From Alistipes sp. (GTDB taxonomy: Bacteria; Bacteroidota; Bacteroidia; Bacteroidales; Rikenellaceae), in contig JAFVRC010000017.1 in the NCBI GenBank assembly GCA_017504485.1, positions 1 through 41,736 on the forward strand: a DNA stretch of 41,736 bases, given 5' to 3'. Both the position numbers and the translations under genes were made by a program. Of this stretch, positions 25,146-33,473 are shown one piece after another (position 1 is the stretch's first letter; each line of letters opens with the position of its first letter). Under the pieces are notes generated by a model. The model ran no database searches and was not told the origin of the DNA. It saw nothing but the letters and a program-made list of their open reading frames with translations.

Positions 25146-26042
25146 ATGAAACTCACATTGATAATCGCAACATACAATCGTTCTGCATCGCTTATCCGCA
25201 CGCTCTCATCGGTGGTTCGTCAGAGTGCCGCTCCAGAGGTGTGGGAGTGCCTTGTGGTGAATAATAACTCGAAGGACGACACCGCGGAGGCCTTTGCCGC
25301 TTTTGCCGAGGAGCACAAGGGATTCAATCTGCGTATGGTCGTCGAGCACGAGCAGGGGCTCTCGGCTGCGCGTAATCGCGGTATTCACGAGGCCAAGGGC
25401 CATTATGTGGCCATCATCGACGATGATGAGACCATCTCGGAGCAGTTTATTGAGGCCTATATCGATCTCTTTGAGGGCGGCGATGCCTTTGCCGCCTGTG
25501 GCCCTATCGAGGTGCGTTATGACCACAAACGCCCTCTGTGGATGTCGAAATTTCCGGAGAAGATGATTGCCAACCCGCTCGACCTCGGTCGTCATATCTG
25601 CAATGTGCCGCTGGATGTTATGCCCGGAGGTGGCAATATGGCTTTCCGTCGCGAAGTGTTCGATATGTATGGCTACTTCGATACGCGCCTCGGTCGCAAT
25701 GGCGAGGACCTTACGGGAGGAGAGGAGTGCGATATTTACGCCCGCATCCGCCAGCTTGGCGAACGCATATTCTACGTTCCGCAGTCGAAAGTATATCATC
25801 ATATTCCCGACTCGAAACTTACGCGCGACTACTTCGATAAGTTGAGCTATGCTGTCGGCCGGAGCAAGCGTCTGCGTGCCGAGAAGAGCGGTTCGCTGCA
25901 TCTGCTCTATGACGATGAACGCTCGAAGATATTCTACACCTATCTGCTCGCTGTGCTCTATACGTTGGTGCTTTGTCCGCATAAGGCGGCGTGGTTGTTG
26001 CGTATGCGCAAGGGTATCAGCCGCGGCGTTTTCGGCAACTAA
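25146..26042 (+). CDS. Family 2 glycosyltransferase
   Basis: This 298-residue GT-A protein transfers a sugar from a nucleotide donor, probably to a cell-surface polysaccharide or lipid precursor. The GT2 fold starts at once (MKLTLIIATYNRSASLIRTL), with the metal-binding acidic motif IIDDDETIS near residue 95 and PGGGNMAFRREVF plus TGGEECDIYARI further on, matching the acceptor/base region. One or two hydrophobic helices at the end (YTYLLAVLYTLVLCPHKA) suggest membrane association. The upstream in-frame ATG at 25080 is rejected because it would precede the promoter. The next gene starts 18 bases later. Confidence 0.9.
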   Translation: MKLTLIIATYNRSASLIRTLSSVVRQSAAPEVWECLVVNNNSKDDTAEAFAAFAEEHKGFNLRMVVEHEQGLSAARNRGIHEAKGHYVAIIDDDETISEQFIEAYIDLFEGGDAFAACGPIEVRYDHKRPLWMSKFPEKMIANPLDLGRHICNVPLDVMPGGGNMAFRREVFDMYGYFDTRLGRNGEDLTGGEECDIYARIRQLGERIFYVPQSKVYHHIPDSKLTRDYFDKLSYAVGRSKRLRAEKSGSLHLLYDDERSKIFYTYLLAVLYTLVLCPHKAAWLLRMRKGISRGVFGN

Positions 26043-26060
26043 TACAAAAGTATATATGCG

Positions 26061-26495
26061 ATGAAAAAGTTTGTTACCATCTCGCTGTTGCTGCTTGTTG
26101 CAGCTCTCTCGGTCTTCATCTACTTCCGTTTCTACTTCGTCTTTGGCGAGGGCGTCAAGAGCGGCGAACTGAACTATGTGGTGCGCAAAGGCTTCCTTTT
26201 CAAGACCTATGAGGGTAAACTCATACAGGCGGGCTTTCGCACGCAAACCGCAGGCTTGCAGTCCTACGAGTTCGAGTTCTCGGTGCCCGACAAGGAGCTC
26301 GCCGAGCGACTGATGCTCCTCGGTGGTCAGAATGTTGAGCTGCACTACAAGGAGTACTTCGGCCGTCTGCCGTGGCGCGGCTTCACGAAGTTTATTGTAG
26401 ATAGTATCGTCTCCTCGTCACCGACCTATCGCCCGTATAGTCCGGCATTGCCGCCGGCCCCTGCGCCACAGATTGAGGGCGCCGAGGCGATATAA
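26061..26495 (+). CDS. Small membrane-anchored protein of unknown function
   Basis: This 144-residue protein has one N-terminal transmembrane anchor (about residues 5-25) followed by FGEGVKSGELNYVVRKGFLFKTYEGKL, a segment I recall from a widespread uncharacterised Bacteroidetes family; such proteins are sometimes mislabelled 6-phosphogluconate dehydrogenase. The body is beta-rich, likely on the periplasmic side, and the C-terminal 25 residues are rich in Pro and Ala. It is 18 bases downstream of the GT2 gene, probably in the same transcript. No function can be assigned. Confidence 0.8.
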   Translation: MKKFVTISLLLLVAALSVFIYFRFYFVFGEGVKSGELNYVVRKGFLFKTYEGKLIQAGFRTQTAGLQSYEFEFSVPDKELAERLMLLGGQNVELHYKEYFGRLPWRGFTKFIVDSIVSSSPTYRPYSPALPPAPAPQIEGAEAI

Positions 26496-26558
26496 CCTTT
26501 CCGACAAGGAAAATAATATAAGTTGAGCAAAAGGGGTGCGAGATTCAAAAATAATTTC

Positions 26559-26566
26559 TATCTTTG
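26559..26566 (+). promoter_or_regulatory. -7 element of the tRNA-Ser promoter
   Basis: TATCTTTG lies 13 bases upstream of the mature tRNA 5' end. Confidence 0.55.
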
Positions 26567-26579
26567 CACCCGATTAACC

Positions 26580-26667
26580 GGAAAGATGCAGGAGTGGTTG
26601 AACTGGCCCGCCTGGAAAGCGAGTAAGCCCCCAAAGGGCTTCGGGGGTTCGAATCCCCCTCTTTCCG
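26580..26667 (+). tRNA. tRNA-Ser (anticodon GGA)
   Basis: The 88-base gene folds as a class II tRNA: acceptor GGAAAGA pairs with TCTTTCC, the anticodon loop CTGGAAA presents GGA for UCC/UCU codons, a long variable arm (GCCCCCAAAGGGCTTC region) follows, and the T arm contains GGGGGTTCGAATCCCCC. The discriminator is G. CCA is not encoded (CAA follows), so it must be added after transcription. Confidence 0.95.
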
Positions 26668-26687
26668 CAAGACCAAACAAGACAAGG

Positions 26688-26716
26688 AGATGTCGAGAAA
26701 ACTCGACATCTTTTTG
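26688..26716 (+). terminator. Terminator of tRNA-Ser
   Basis: The stem AGATGTCGAG / CTCGACATCT with an AAAA loop is followed by a T run, 20 bases after the tRNA. Confidence 0.9.
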
Positions 26717-26902
26717 TTTTATCAACTCCTTGCCGCCGAGCAGGTCTTGCAGGGGCCCTCGCGGCGAGCGTAAGGGAAAAGGCGTTAAGCAGAGCAAGCT
26801 CTGCTTGCCTTCCCCTCTTCTTATCGCAGCTATGCATCGAACTGCTACTCATTGGATTTTAGCTTTTCTGTACTCCATTTTTAATTTCCAGTTTTTTTTG
26901 TA
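26712..26902. other. Gene-free interval with a long hairpin
   Basis: Between the tRNA-Ser terminator and the uxaB promoter I find no gene. A long inverted repeat lies at about 26773-26816: AAGCAGAGC-AA-GCTCTGCTT at its core, extended outward through AAGGC/GCCTT with a three-base bulge and then GGGAA/TTCCC. A second GC-rich foldback (GCCGCCGAG/CTCGCGGC) is at about 26733-26766. Neither has a typical terminator tail. Confidence 0.6.
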
Positions 26903-26910
26903 TATCTTTG
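26903..26910 (+). promoter_or_regulatory. -7 element of the uxaB-uxaA promoter
   Basis: TATCTTTG lies 21 bases before the preferred ATG at 26932. Confidence 0.55.
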
Positions 26911-26931
26911 TATGTTCTAATGCAAAGAGCT

Positions 26932-28383
26932 ATGGTTAAGCAACTCAACAACTCAACGATCGAGAGGGCCGAGCGCCCCGTGACAATTCTCCAATTTGGT
27001 GAGGGAAACTTCTTGCGCGCATTTGTCGATTGGCAGATAGATATCGCCAATGAGCATGGTGTGATGAATGATGGTGTGGTGATCTGCAAGCCGCGAGGCG
27101 AGTCCGGGCGACCTGCCCCTATCATCGATGCGCTCAAGGCACAAGACGGCCTCTTCCACGTCTATCTCGAAGGTGTGGAGCACAAGCAGCCGAAAAGCGA
27201 AGTACGCCTCGTGAGTTGTGTGATGGATGCGCTCAATCCGTGTGAGGAGTACGAGCGTTATGAGCAATATATCCTCTCGCCCGAGTTGAAAATCGTGGTG
27301 TCGAATACTACGGAGGCTGGTATTCGTTATGAGGAGGGTGACGACCTTGAGGCGTGCCCGCCGAAGTCCTATCCGGCAAAGGTTGCGGCACTGCTCTATA
27401 AGCGCTTCTGCCACTTCGAGGGCAATGCGACGAAGGGCCTTGCGGTAATATGCTGTGAGCTTATCGAGGATAATGGTTCGACACTTCGCGACTATGTTAT
27501 TCGCCATGCGCGTCGTAATAATCTTGGCGAGGAATTCGTTGCATGGGTGGAGCGCAGTTGCTACTTCTGCGATACGCTTGTGGATCGCATTGTTCCGGGC
27601 TTTCCGCACGACACTATCGAGGAGATTAAGGAGCAGATAGGCTACGACGACAACCTCGTTGTCAAGGGCGAGCTCTACCATCTGTGGGTAATCGGCGGCG
27701 ATGGCTACCGCGAGGTGCAGAGGCTGTTGCCGCTCGACAAGGCGGGGCTAAATGTGCTCTTTATGCCATCCATCAAGCGGTTCCGCGACAAGAAGGTGCG
27801 TGTGCTCAATGGCTCGCATACGGGAATGGTTGCGCTGTCGTTGATGATGGGTTGCGAGACCGTGATGGATGCCTTTAATACGCCGGACATCGAGCGCTTC
27901 GTGTGCCGTATGGTAAACGAGGAGGTGTTGCCGATGATTGATGAGCCGCGCGAGGAGCTCGAGGCCTTTGCAGCGAGCATCCTTGAACGCTTCTACAACC
28001 CGTATATCAAGCATCGTCTGAAATCCATATCGCTCAATTCGCTCTCGAAGTGGGAGGCACGCAACTATCCTACGCTCTACGACAATTGGGTAAAGGCGGG
28101 CCGTGTGGCCAAGTGCGAGTGCCTGACCTTCGCGGCGCTCTTGGCCTACTATGCCCCGACGAGCGGCTTCGAGCCGGATGATACTCCGGAGTTCATCGAC
28201 TATATAGGCTCGGTGTGGGATAGCGCACACCTCGAAGATACGGTGTTGAAGATTGTTCGCGAGGGCGGTATCTTCACGCGCGACTTCTCGGAGGTGCCAG
28301 GCTTCGTTTCGACTGTTGCTGCCTACCTGAAGGATATCGATGAGATGGGTATGGCTGCTACACTGCGTAAGTTCCTCGAATAA
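26932..28383 (+). CDS. uxaB: Tagaturonate reductase
   Basis: This 483-residue member of the long-chain mannitol dehydrogenase family reduces tagaturonate to altronate with NADH in galacturonate breakdown. The N-terminus VTILQFGEGNFLRAFVDWQIDIAN is the family's nucleotide-binding start and is diagnostic of UxaB. The catalytic region KVRVLNGSHTGMVAL carries the Lys/Asn/His residues shared with mannitol dehydrogenases, and VDRIVPGFP matches the fold. ATG 26932 is preferred because MVKQLNNSTIERAERP aligns with usual UxaB starts; ATG 26920 is possible. It is followed after 6 bases by altronate dehydratase, the next enzyme of the pathway. Confidence 0.92.
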   Translation: MVKQLNNSTIERAERPVTILQFGEGNFLRAFVDWQIDIANEHGVMNDGVVICKPRGESGRPAPIIDALKAQDGLFHVYLEGVEHKQPKSEVRLVSCVMDALNPCEEYERYEQYILSPELKIVVSNTTEAGIRYEEGDDLEACPPKSYPAKVAALLYKRFCHFEGNATKGLAVICCELIEDNGSTLRDYVIRHARRNNLGEEFVAWVERSCYFCDTLVDRIVPGFPHDTIEEIKEQIGYDDNLVVKGELYHLWVIGGDGYREVQRLLPLDKAGLNVLFMPSIKRFRDKKVRVLNGSHTGMVALSLMMGCETVMDAFNTPDIERFVCRMVNEEVLPMIDEPREELEAFAASILERFYNPYIKHRLKSISLNSLSKWEARNYPTLYDNWVKAGRVAKCECLTFAALLAYYAPTSGFEPDDTPEFIDYIGSVWDSAHLEDTVLKIVREGGIFTRDFSEVPGFVSTVAAYLKDIDEMGMAATLRKFLE

Positions 28384-28389
28384 ACATAG

Positions 28390-29889
28390 ATGGAAATGCG
28401 ACGCTTTATCAAGATAAATAGTGCTGACAATGTCGCTGTGGCTCTCGCCGACGAGCTGCCGCAGGGCGAAGTGGTATGCATCGACGGCGAGCATATCGAA
28501 CTTGTGGAGAGCATTGCTCGCGGCCATAAGTTCGCTCTGCGCGATATGGCCGAGGGCGAGGAGGTTATCAAATACGGCTACCCGATAGGGCATACGACCG
28601 AGGCTGTGCGGCGCGGTGCGTGGTTGCACTCGCACAATGTGCGTACATCGCTCTGCGACGACCTGCAATACAGCTATAACCCAAAGCCGCGTGCTGTTCA
28701 ACACTCCCCATCGAGGCATACGCACGTTATGGGCTACCTGCGTGAGAACGACACGATGGGTATCCGCAACGAGTTGTGGATTGTGCCTACCGTGGGATGC
28801 GTGAATGGTCAGGCGCAGGCTATTGCCGAGCGAGTGCGGCGTGAGTGCGATTGTTCGCATATCGACGATGTGCGTGTCTATACCCACAACTACGGCTGCT
28901 CGCAGCTGGGTGACGACCATCTCACCACGCAGCGTGCCTTGGCGGCTCTAATCGGTCATCCTAATGCGGGTGGTGTGCTGGTTTTAGGCCTTGGCTGCGA
29001 GAACAATCAGGTGGCGAGTCTTCAAGAGGTACTCGGCTCGTGGAATGAGGAGCGCGTGCGGTTCCTCGTGGCGCAGCAGGTCGAGGACGAGGTGGCGGAG
29101 GGCTTTGCGATATGCAGCCGCTTGGTCGAGAAGATGCGCGGCGACAAGCGCGAGGCACTGCCGCTTGGCTATCTGCGTGTAGGCCTCAAATGTGGTGGCT
29201 CGGATGGTCTTTCGGGTATTACGGCCAACCCTCTTGTGGGCCTCTTCTCCGACTGGCTCATTGCCGAGGGTGGCACGACTCTGCTCACCGAGGTGCCCGA
29301 GATGTTCGGTGCCGAAACTATACTGATGGAGCGTGCGGAGAGCCGCGAGGTATTCGAGCATACGGTGCGCCTTATCAACAACTTCAAGGGCTACTTCCGT
29401 CGTTACGATCAGCCGATTTACGAGAATCCGTCGCCCGGCAACAAGCGCGGCGGCATCACTACCCTCGAAGAGAAGTCGCTCGGCTGCGTGCAGAAGGGTG
29501 GCGCACAGCCCATAGTCGATGTGTTGGAGTACGCCTCGCCCGTTGTACGGCGCGGCCTCAATCTGTTGCAAGCACCGGGTAACGACCTTGTGGCTTCGAC
29601 GGCCCTTGCGCTGTCGGGCTGCCAAATGGTGCTCTTCACGACGGGGCGCGGAACGCCGTTTGGTACCTTTGTTCCGACGATGAAGATTGCGACAAATACG
29701 CCTCTTGCGCATTTCAAGTCAAATTGGATAGACTTCAATGCCGGCACGTTGGTCGAGGACGAGGAGCCGCAACGGGCCCTCGCTCGCCTGATAGATAAGG
29801 TTGTGGCAACGGCCAATGGCGAGCCCCTGCTGCACGAGAAGGGGGCATTCAAGGAGATTGCCATATTCAAGAGCGGAGTAACACTATAA
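28390..29889 (+). CDS. uxaA: Altronate dehydratase
   Basis: The 499-residue enzyme dehydrates altronate to 2-keto-3-deoxygluconate. An N-terminal SAF domain (about 1-90: FIKINSADNVAVAL, EEVIKYGYPIGHTT) precedes the large catalytic region with cysteine-containing motifs GCVNGQAQAIAERV, NYGCSQLGDD, LGLGCENNQ and LKCGGSDGLSGITANP, typical of the UxaA/GarD iron-dependent dehydratases. It directly follows uxaB. The usual partners uxaC, kdgK and kdgA are not in this window. Confidence 0.94.
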   Translation: MEMRRFIKINSADNVAVALADELPQGEVVCIDGEHIELVESIARGHKFALRDMAEGEEVIKYGYPIGHTTEAVRRGAWLHSHNVRTSLCDDLQYSYNPKPRAVQHSPSRHTHVMGYLRENDTMGIRNELWIVPTVGCVNGQAQAIAERVRRECDCSHIDDVRVYTHNYGCSQLGDDHLTTQRALAALIGHPNAGGVLVLGLGCENNQVASLQEVLGSWNEERVRFLVAQQVEDEVAEGFAICSRLVEKMRGDKREALPLGYLRVGLKCGGSDGLSGITANPLVGLFSDWLIAEGGTTLLTEVPEMFGAETILMERAESREVFEHTVRLINNFKGYFRRYDQPIYENPSPGNKRGGITTLEEKSLGCVQKGGAQPIVDVLEYASPVVRRGLNLLQAPGNDLVASTALALSGCQMVLFTTGRGTPFGTFVPTMKIATNTPLAHFKSNWIDFNAGTLVEDEEPQRALARLIDKVVATANGEPLLHEKGAFKEIAIFKSGVTL

Positions 29890-29914
29890 CATCAAACTAT
29901 AAAGCTATAACATT

Positions 29915-31021
29915 ATGAAAAAAGCAATTCTAACATTAGTGATGCTCGCCGTGCTACCCGTAGCGCTGCATGCCGAGGAGTACGTCGAGAAGTTCGACGC
30001 ACAACATCAATTCAACACGCAGTTCTCGCAGGCCGAGCAGAAGTATGCCTTTGAGGATTACAAGGGTAGTGTCAAGTCGTGGCAGAAGAAGTTCCGTGCC
30101 GAGCTGGCCGAGCTTTTGGGTGTCACTGCACTGCAAAAGCGTTACAAGGATTTCGTGCCAAAGGCCAAGCAGATTGATAGCGAGGATTTGGGCTTCGCCA
30201 CACGCGAGCGTTGGCAGATTTGGACCGAGCCGACGATGATTATCCCGATGGTTATCATCCGCCCGAAGGTAGTGGATAAGAAGTTGCCGCTCTGCATCAC
30301 GCCGCAGGGCCACAACAAGAACCCCGAGGTCTATTCGGGTATCGCGGCCAATGAGAAGGAGCGTTTGAGCTTCGAGACGAAGGATGTGGATGTCGCCCTG
30401 CGCGCCGCCAAGATGGGTATGATTACCATCAACCCTACGACACGCGCCTTCGGCAATACGCGCCACGCCGACGAACTCGTGAAGAAGAAGCGCTCGTCGT
30501 GCATGTACTACGCTCTGCGCGACATGATTGCCGGTCGTGTGCTTATTGGCGACCGCGTGTGGGATATTATGAAGATTATCGATTGGGCTACTGCCAACCT
30601 CCCCGTAGATCCCGAGAAAGTTATCGTCACGGGTAACTCGGGCGGTGGCACTGTGACCATCTATGCCGGTGCGCTCGACCAGCGTATCGCCTTCTGCGCT
30701 CCAAGCTCCTCGTTCTGCTCCTATGAGGGCAGCATCGGCTCTATTCACCACTGCCATTGCAACTATGTTCCAGGCATTATGCAGCTCTGCAATATGGGCG
30801 ATATTCTCGGTCTTGTAGCACCGCGCAAGCTGCTGGTTATCAATGGTAAGACCGACGATATCTTTCCTATTGAGCCTGCACGCGAGGAGTTCAAGACCGT
30901 GAAGGCTGTCTATGAGGCTATGGGTGTGGGCGACAACTGCGAGCTCTACGAGGGCGATGGTGGTCACCGCTACTACCACGCCGGCTTCCGCGACTTCTAC
31001 GAGCGCAAGGTTAAGTGGTAG
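29915..31021 (+). CDS. Exported alpha/beta hydrolase (acetyl-esterase-like)
   Basis: This 368-residue protein has a Sec signal peptide cleaved near LHA (residue 20). It is an alpha/beta hydrolase of the large acetyl-xylan-esterase-like group: Ser242 in VTGNSGGGTV is the nucleophile, Asp314 or Asp315 in NGKTDDIFP the acid and His351 in GDGGHRYYH the base. It lies 25 bases after uxaA, so it may share that transcript. In a galacturonate operon a plausible role is removing acetyl or methyl esters from pectin fragments, but the sequence alone does not fix the substrate. A hairpin terminator follows. Stop is TAG. Confidence 0.85.
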   Translation: MKKAILTLVMLAVLPVALHAEEYVEKFDAQHQFNTQFSQAEQKYAFEDYKGSVKSWQKKFRAELAELLGVTALQKRYKDFVPKAKQIDSEDLGFATRERWQIWTEPTMIIPMVIIRPKVVDKKLPLCITPQGHNKNPEVYSGIAANEKERLSFETKDVDVALRAAKMGMITINPTTRAFGNTRHADELVKKKRSSCMYYALRDMIAGRVLIGDRVWDIMKIIDWATANLPVDPEKVIVTGNSGGGTVTIYAGALDQRIAFCAPSSSFCSYEGSIGSIHHCHCNYVPGIMQLCNMGDILGLVAPRKLLVINGKTDDIFPIEPAREEFKTVKAVYEAMGVGDNCELYEGDGGHRYYHAGFRDFYERKVKW

Positions 31022-31042
31022 TCGCGCCATTGCTCAACCAAA

Positions 31043-31086
31043 GGGTGCGCACCGAAGCGTTTTACGCACGGGCGCACCCCTTTTTT
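31043..31086 (+). terminator. Terminator of the uxaB-uxaA-esterase operon
   Basis: GGGTGCGC (31043-31050) pairs with GCGCACCC (31072-31079), with an inner GCGT/ACGC stem, followed by six T. Confidence 0.88.
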
Positions 31087-31153
31087 GCTGGCCGTCGCAA
31101 CACCCTGCCTTCGAGAGGGTTTGGTCCGTGTGCGAAATTTATTTGGCATAAAA

Positions 31154-31185
31154 TTTGGATATATAATATTTTTGCCGTACCTTTG
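31154..31185 (+). promoter_or_regulatory. Promoter of initiator tRNA-Met
   Basis: TTTG (31154-31157), 20 bases, TACCTTTG (31178-31185). A leader of about 40 bases precedes the mature tRNA. Confidence 0.75.
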
Positions 31186-31231
31186 TGCCAACAAACGGTG
31201 AGAACTCGCCGCAAGGCAGTTTACGATACAT

Positions 31232-31305
<74 letters not shown>

Positions 31306-31307
31306 CT

Positions 31308-31351
31308 AAAAGACCGCAATCATACTGAAAGTCAGTTGATTGCGGTCTTTT
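31308..31351 (+). terminator. Terminator of initiator tRNA-Met
   Basis: A perfect 15-bp stem (AAAAGACCGCAATCA / TGATTGCGGTCTTTT) starts three bases after the tRNA. Confidence 0.9.
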
Positions 31352-31518
31352 CCGTAAAAACGACGGGACAAAAAGGGGACAACCCTATATTTTCAGGAAT
31401 ATAGGCTTACACGAGGTTCAAATCGCATATTTCTATATCAAATGTAGCTGTTATTTTTCAATTAGCAGAATTATTATGATATTATTCTAAAAATTGCCCC
31501 CAAAAAAAACATAAAAAA
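31352..31518. other. Gene-free AT-rich interval downstream of tRNA-Met
   Basis: This interval contains the near-repeat GGGACAAAAAGGGGACAA at about 31373-31391 and a foldback CCTATATT/AATATAGG (31385-31406), then AT-rich sequence with no convincing gene. Sequence of this kind next to a tRNA can be a scar of a tRNA-targeting integrative element, but no integrase or repeated tRNA end is present. Confidence 0.5.
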
Positions 31519-31547
31519 CCTGCCTAACAAAAAACTTGTTAGACAGG
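31519..31547 (-). terminator. Terminator of typA
   Basis: CCTGCCTAAC / GTTAGACAGG (one mismatch), with a T-rich tail on the minus strand. Its right arm CTTGTTAGACAGGCTC is identical to that of the rpoD terminator. Confidence 0.85.
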
Positions 31548-31579
31548 CTCTTCCTTTTTCGTTATATGCGATGTGCTCG

Positions 31580-33379
31580 CTACTTGGCGGCACGCTTGCG
31601 GTCGATTTCGTTCAGGAGAATCTTGCGGAGGCGCATAGACTTCGGCGTTACCTCGACATACTCATCCTCCTTGATATACTCCAGCGCCTCCTCGAGCGAG
31701 AAGACCTTCGGCGGCACGATAACAGCCTTGTCGTCCGAGCCCGAAGCACGCATATTGGTGAGTTGCTTGGCCTTGCAGACGTTCACTGTGATATCGTTAC
31801 TGCGCGTATGCTCGCCAATCACCTGGCCCATATAGACCTCCTCCATCGGCGAGATGAAGAAGCGACCACGATCTTGGAGTTTGTCTATCGAATAGGCATA
31901 GGCCGTACCCGTCTCCGAGGCAATAATAGAGCCATTGGTGCGCATATCTATATCGCCCATATACGGCTCGAAGGCACGGAGGCGGTGCGACATAATGGCC
32001 TCGCCGGCCGTGGCTGTAAGCATATTCGAGCGCAGGCCGATAATGCCACGCGACGGTATATCGAATTCGAGGCGTGTGCGACCATTGGACGACTCCATAT
32101 TTGTCAGCGTATCCTTGCGGCGCGTCGTAAGTTCGATAACTGTGCCGGCCACCTCGTCAGGGCAGTCGATCGTCATCTCCTCGACAGGCTCGCACTTCAC
32201 GCCATCAATCTCCTTAATGATAACCTTCGGCTGGCCAACCTGCAACTCGTAGCCCTCGCGGCGCATAGTCTCGACCAAGACCGAGAGGTGCAGCACACCG
32301 CGGCCATAGACAACAAACGAGTCGGCGTTCTGCCCCTGCTCGACACGCAGGGCGAGGTTACGCTCCAACTCGCTGTCGAGACGCTCCTTGATATGGCGCG
32401 AAGTGACATACTTGCCATCCTTACCGAAGAACGGAGAGTTGTTAATCGTGAAGAGCATCGACATCGTAGGCTCGTCAATCTTGATTGGCGGCAGAGGCTC
32501 CGGATTCTCGGTATCGCATATCGTGTCGCCAATCTCGAAACCCTCAATACCCACCAATGCGCAAATCTCGCCACACTCCACGCGCTCGACCTTCTTCTTG
32601 CCGAGGCCATCGAAGACCATCAAGTCCTTGATGCGCGTCTTAATCATCGTCTTGCCGTCGCGCTTGGCGAGCGTTACGCTCTGTCCATTGACAAGCGTGC
32701 CGCGTGTGAGCTTTCCGACGGCGATACGACCGATATACGACGAGTACTCGAGAGACGTGACGAGCAGCTGCGGCGTACCCTCGCTAACCTCGGGCGCAGG
32801 TATCTCGTCGATAATGGCATCGAGAAGCGGCACTATACTGTCGGTCTGCTCGTTCCACTTGTGGGACATCCACCCCTGCTTGGCCGAGCCGTAGATAGTC
32901 TTGTAGTCGAGCTGCTCCTCGGTGGCATCGAGCGTAAACATAAGGTCGAAGACCTGCTCATTGACCACCTCGGGGCGACAGTTGGGCTTATCGACTTTGT
33001 TGATAACAACTATAGGCTTCTTGCCGAGCGCGAGGGCCTTTTGCAACACGAAACGCGTCTGCGGCATCGTGCCCTCGAAGGCATCGACCAACAACAATAC
33101 GCCGTCGCACATATTCAGCACACGCTCCACCTCGCCACCGAAGTCGGCGTGCCCAGGGGTGTCGATAATATTGATTTTGTAATCCTTATAGACCACCGAC
33201 ACGTTCTTCGAGAGAATGGTGATGCCGCGCTCGCGCTCAAGGTCGTTGTTGTCGAGTACGAGGTCGCCCGTCTTTGAGGGCTCGCGGAGTAGATTTCCGG
33301 CCATAATCATCTTATCGACCAGCGTAGTCTTGCCGTGATCGACGTGTGCGATGATGGCAATATTGCGTAGTTTTTGCAT
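31580..33379 (-). CDS. typA: Ribosome-associated GTPase TypA/BipA
   Basis: This 599-residue translational GTPase helps assemble large ribosomal subunits and support growth under stress. The G1 motif AHVDHGKTT is at residues 11-19, followed by G2/G3 ([19 protein letters not shown]) and G4 ([10 protein letters not shown]), then EF-G-like domains II, III and V and the TypA-specific C-terminal domain ([40 protein letters not shown]). Length is typical. It is monocistronic and divergent from aroB. Confidence 0.97.
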   Translation of the reverse strand: MQKLRNIAIIAHVDHGKTTLVDKMIMAGNLLREPSKTGDLVLDNNDLERERGITILSKNVSVVYKDYKINIIDTPGHADFGGEVERVLNMCDGVLLLVDAFEGTMPQTRFVLQKALALGKKPIVVINKVDKPNCRPEVVNEQVFDLMFTLDATEEQLDYKTIYGSAKQGWMSHKWNEQTDSIVPLLDAIIDEIPAPEVSEGTPQLLVTSLEYSSYIGRIAVGKLTRGTLVNGQSVTLAKRDGKTMIKTRIKDLMVFDGLGKKKVERVECGEICALVGIEGFEIGDTICDTENPEPLPPIKIDEPTMSMLFTINNSPFFGKDGKYVTSRHIKERLDSELERNLALRVEQGQNADSFVVYGRGVLHLSVLVETMRREGYELQVGQPKVIIKEIDGVKCEPVEEMTIDCPDEVAGTVIELTTRRKDTLTNMESSNGRTRLEFDIPSRGIIGLRSNMLTATAGEAIMSHRLRAFEPYMGDIDMRTNGSIIASETGTAYAYSIDKLQDRGRFFISPMEEVYMGQVIGEHTRSNDITVNVCKAKQLTNMRASGSDDKAVIVPPKVFSLEEALEYIKEDEYVEVTPKSMRLRKILLNEIDRKRAAK

Positions 33380-33411
33380 ACGTCAGCTTCAATTTTTTCC
33401 TAAATAACGCG

Positions 33412-33419
33412 CAAAATTA
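33412..33419 (-). promoter_or_regulatory. -7 element of the typA promoter
   Basis: TAATTTTG on the minus strand, 32 bases before the typA ATG. Confidence 0.5.
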
Positions 33420-33441
33420 CGAATTATAATCGAAAATTTGC

Positions 33442-33449
33442 TACTTTTG
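33442..33449 (+). promoter_or_regulatory. -7 element of the aroB promoter
   Basis: TACTTTTG, 24 bases before the aroB ATG at 33474. Confidence 0.5.
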
Positions 33450-33473
33450 TAGAACTAATCGCATAAGAATTTT

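Noticed and set aside
26523-26939. 138-codon plus-strand open frame over the tRNA-Ser gene
   Set aside because: It translates straight through the tRNA and its terminator, so it is not a gene.
31571-33277. 568-codon plus-strand open frame opposite typA
   Set aside because: Shadow of the typA codons; no promoter, ribosome-binding site or domain.
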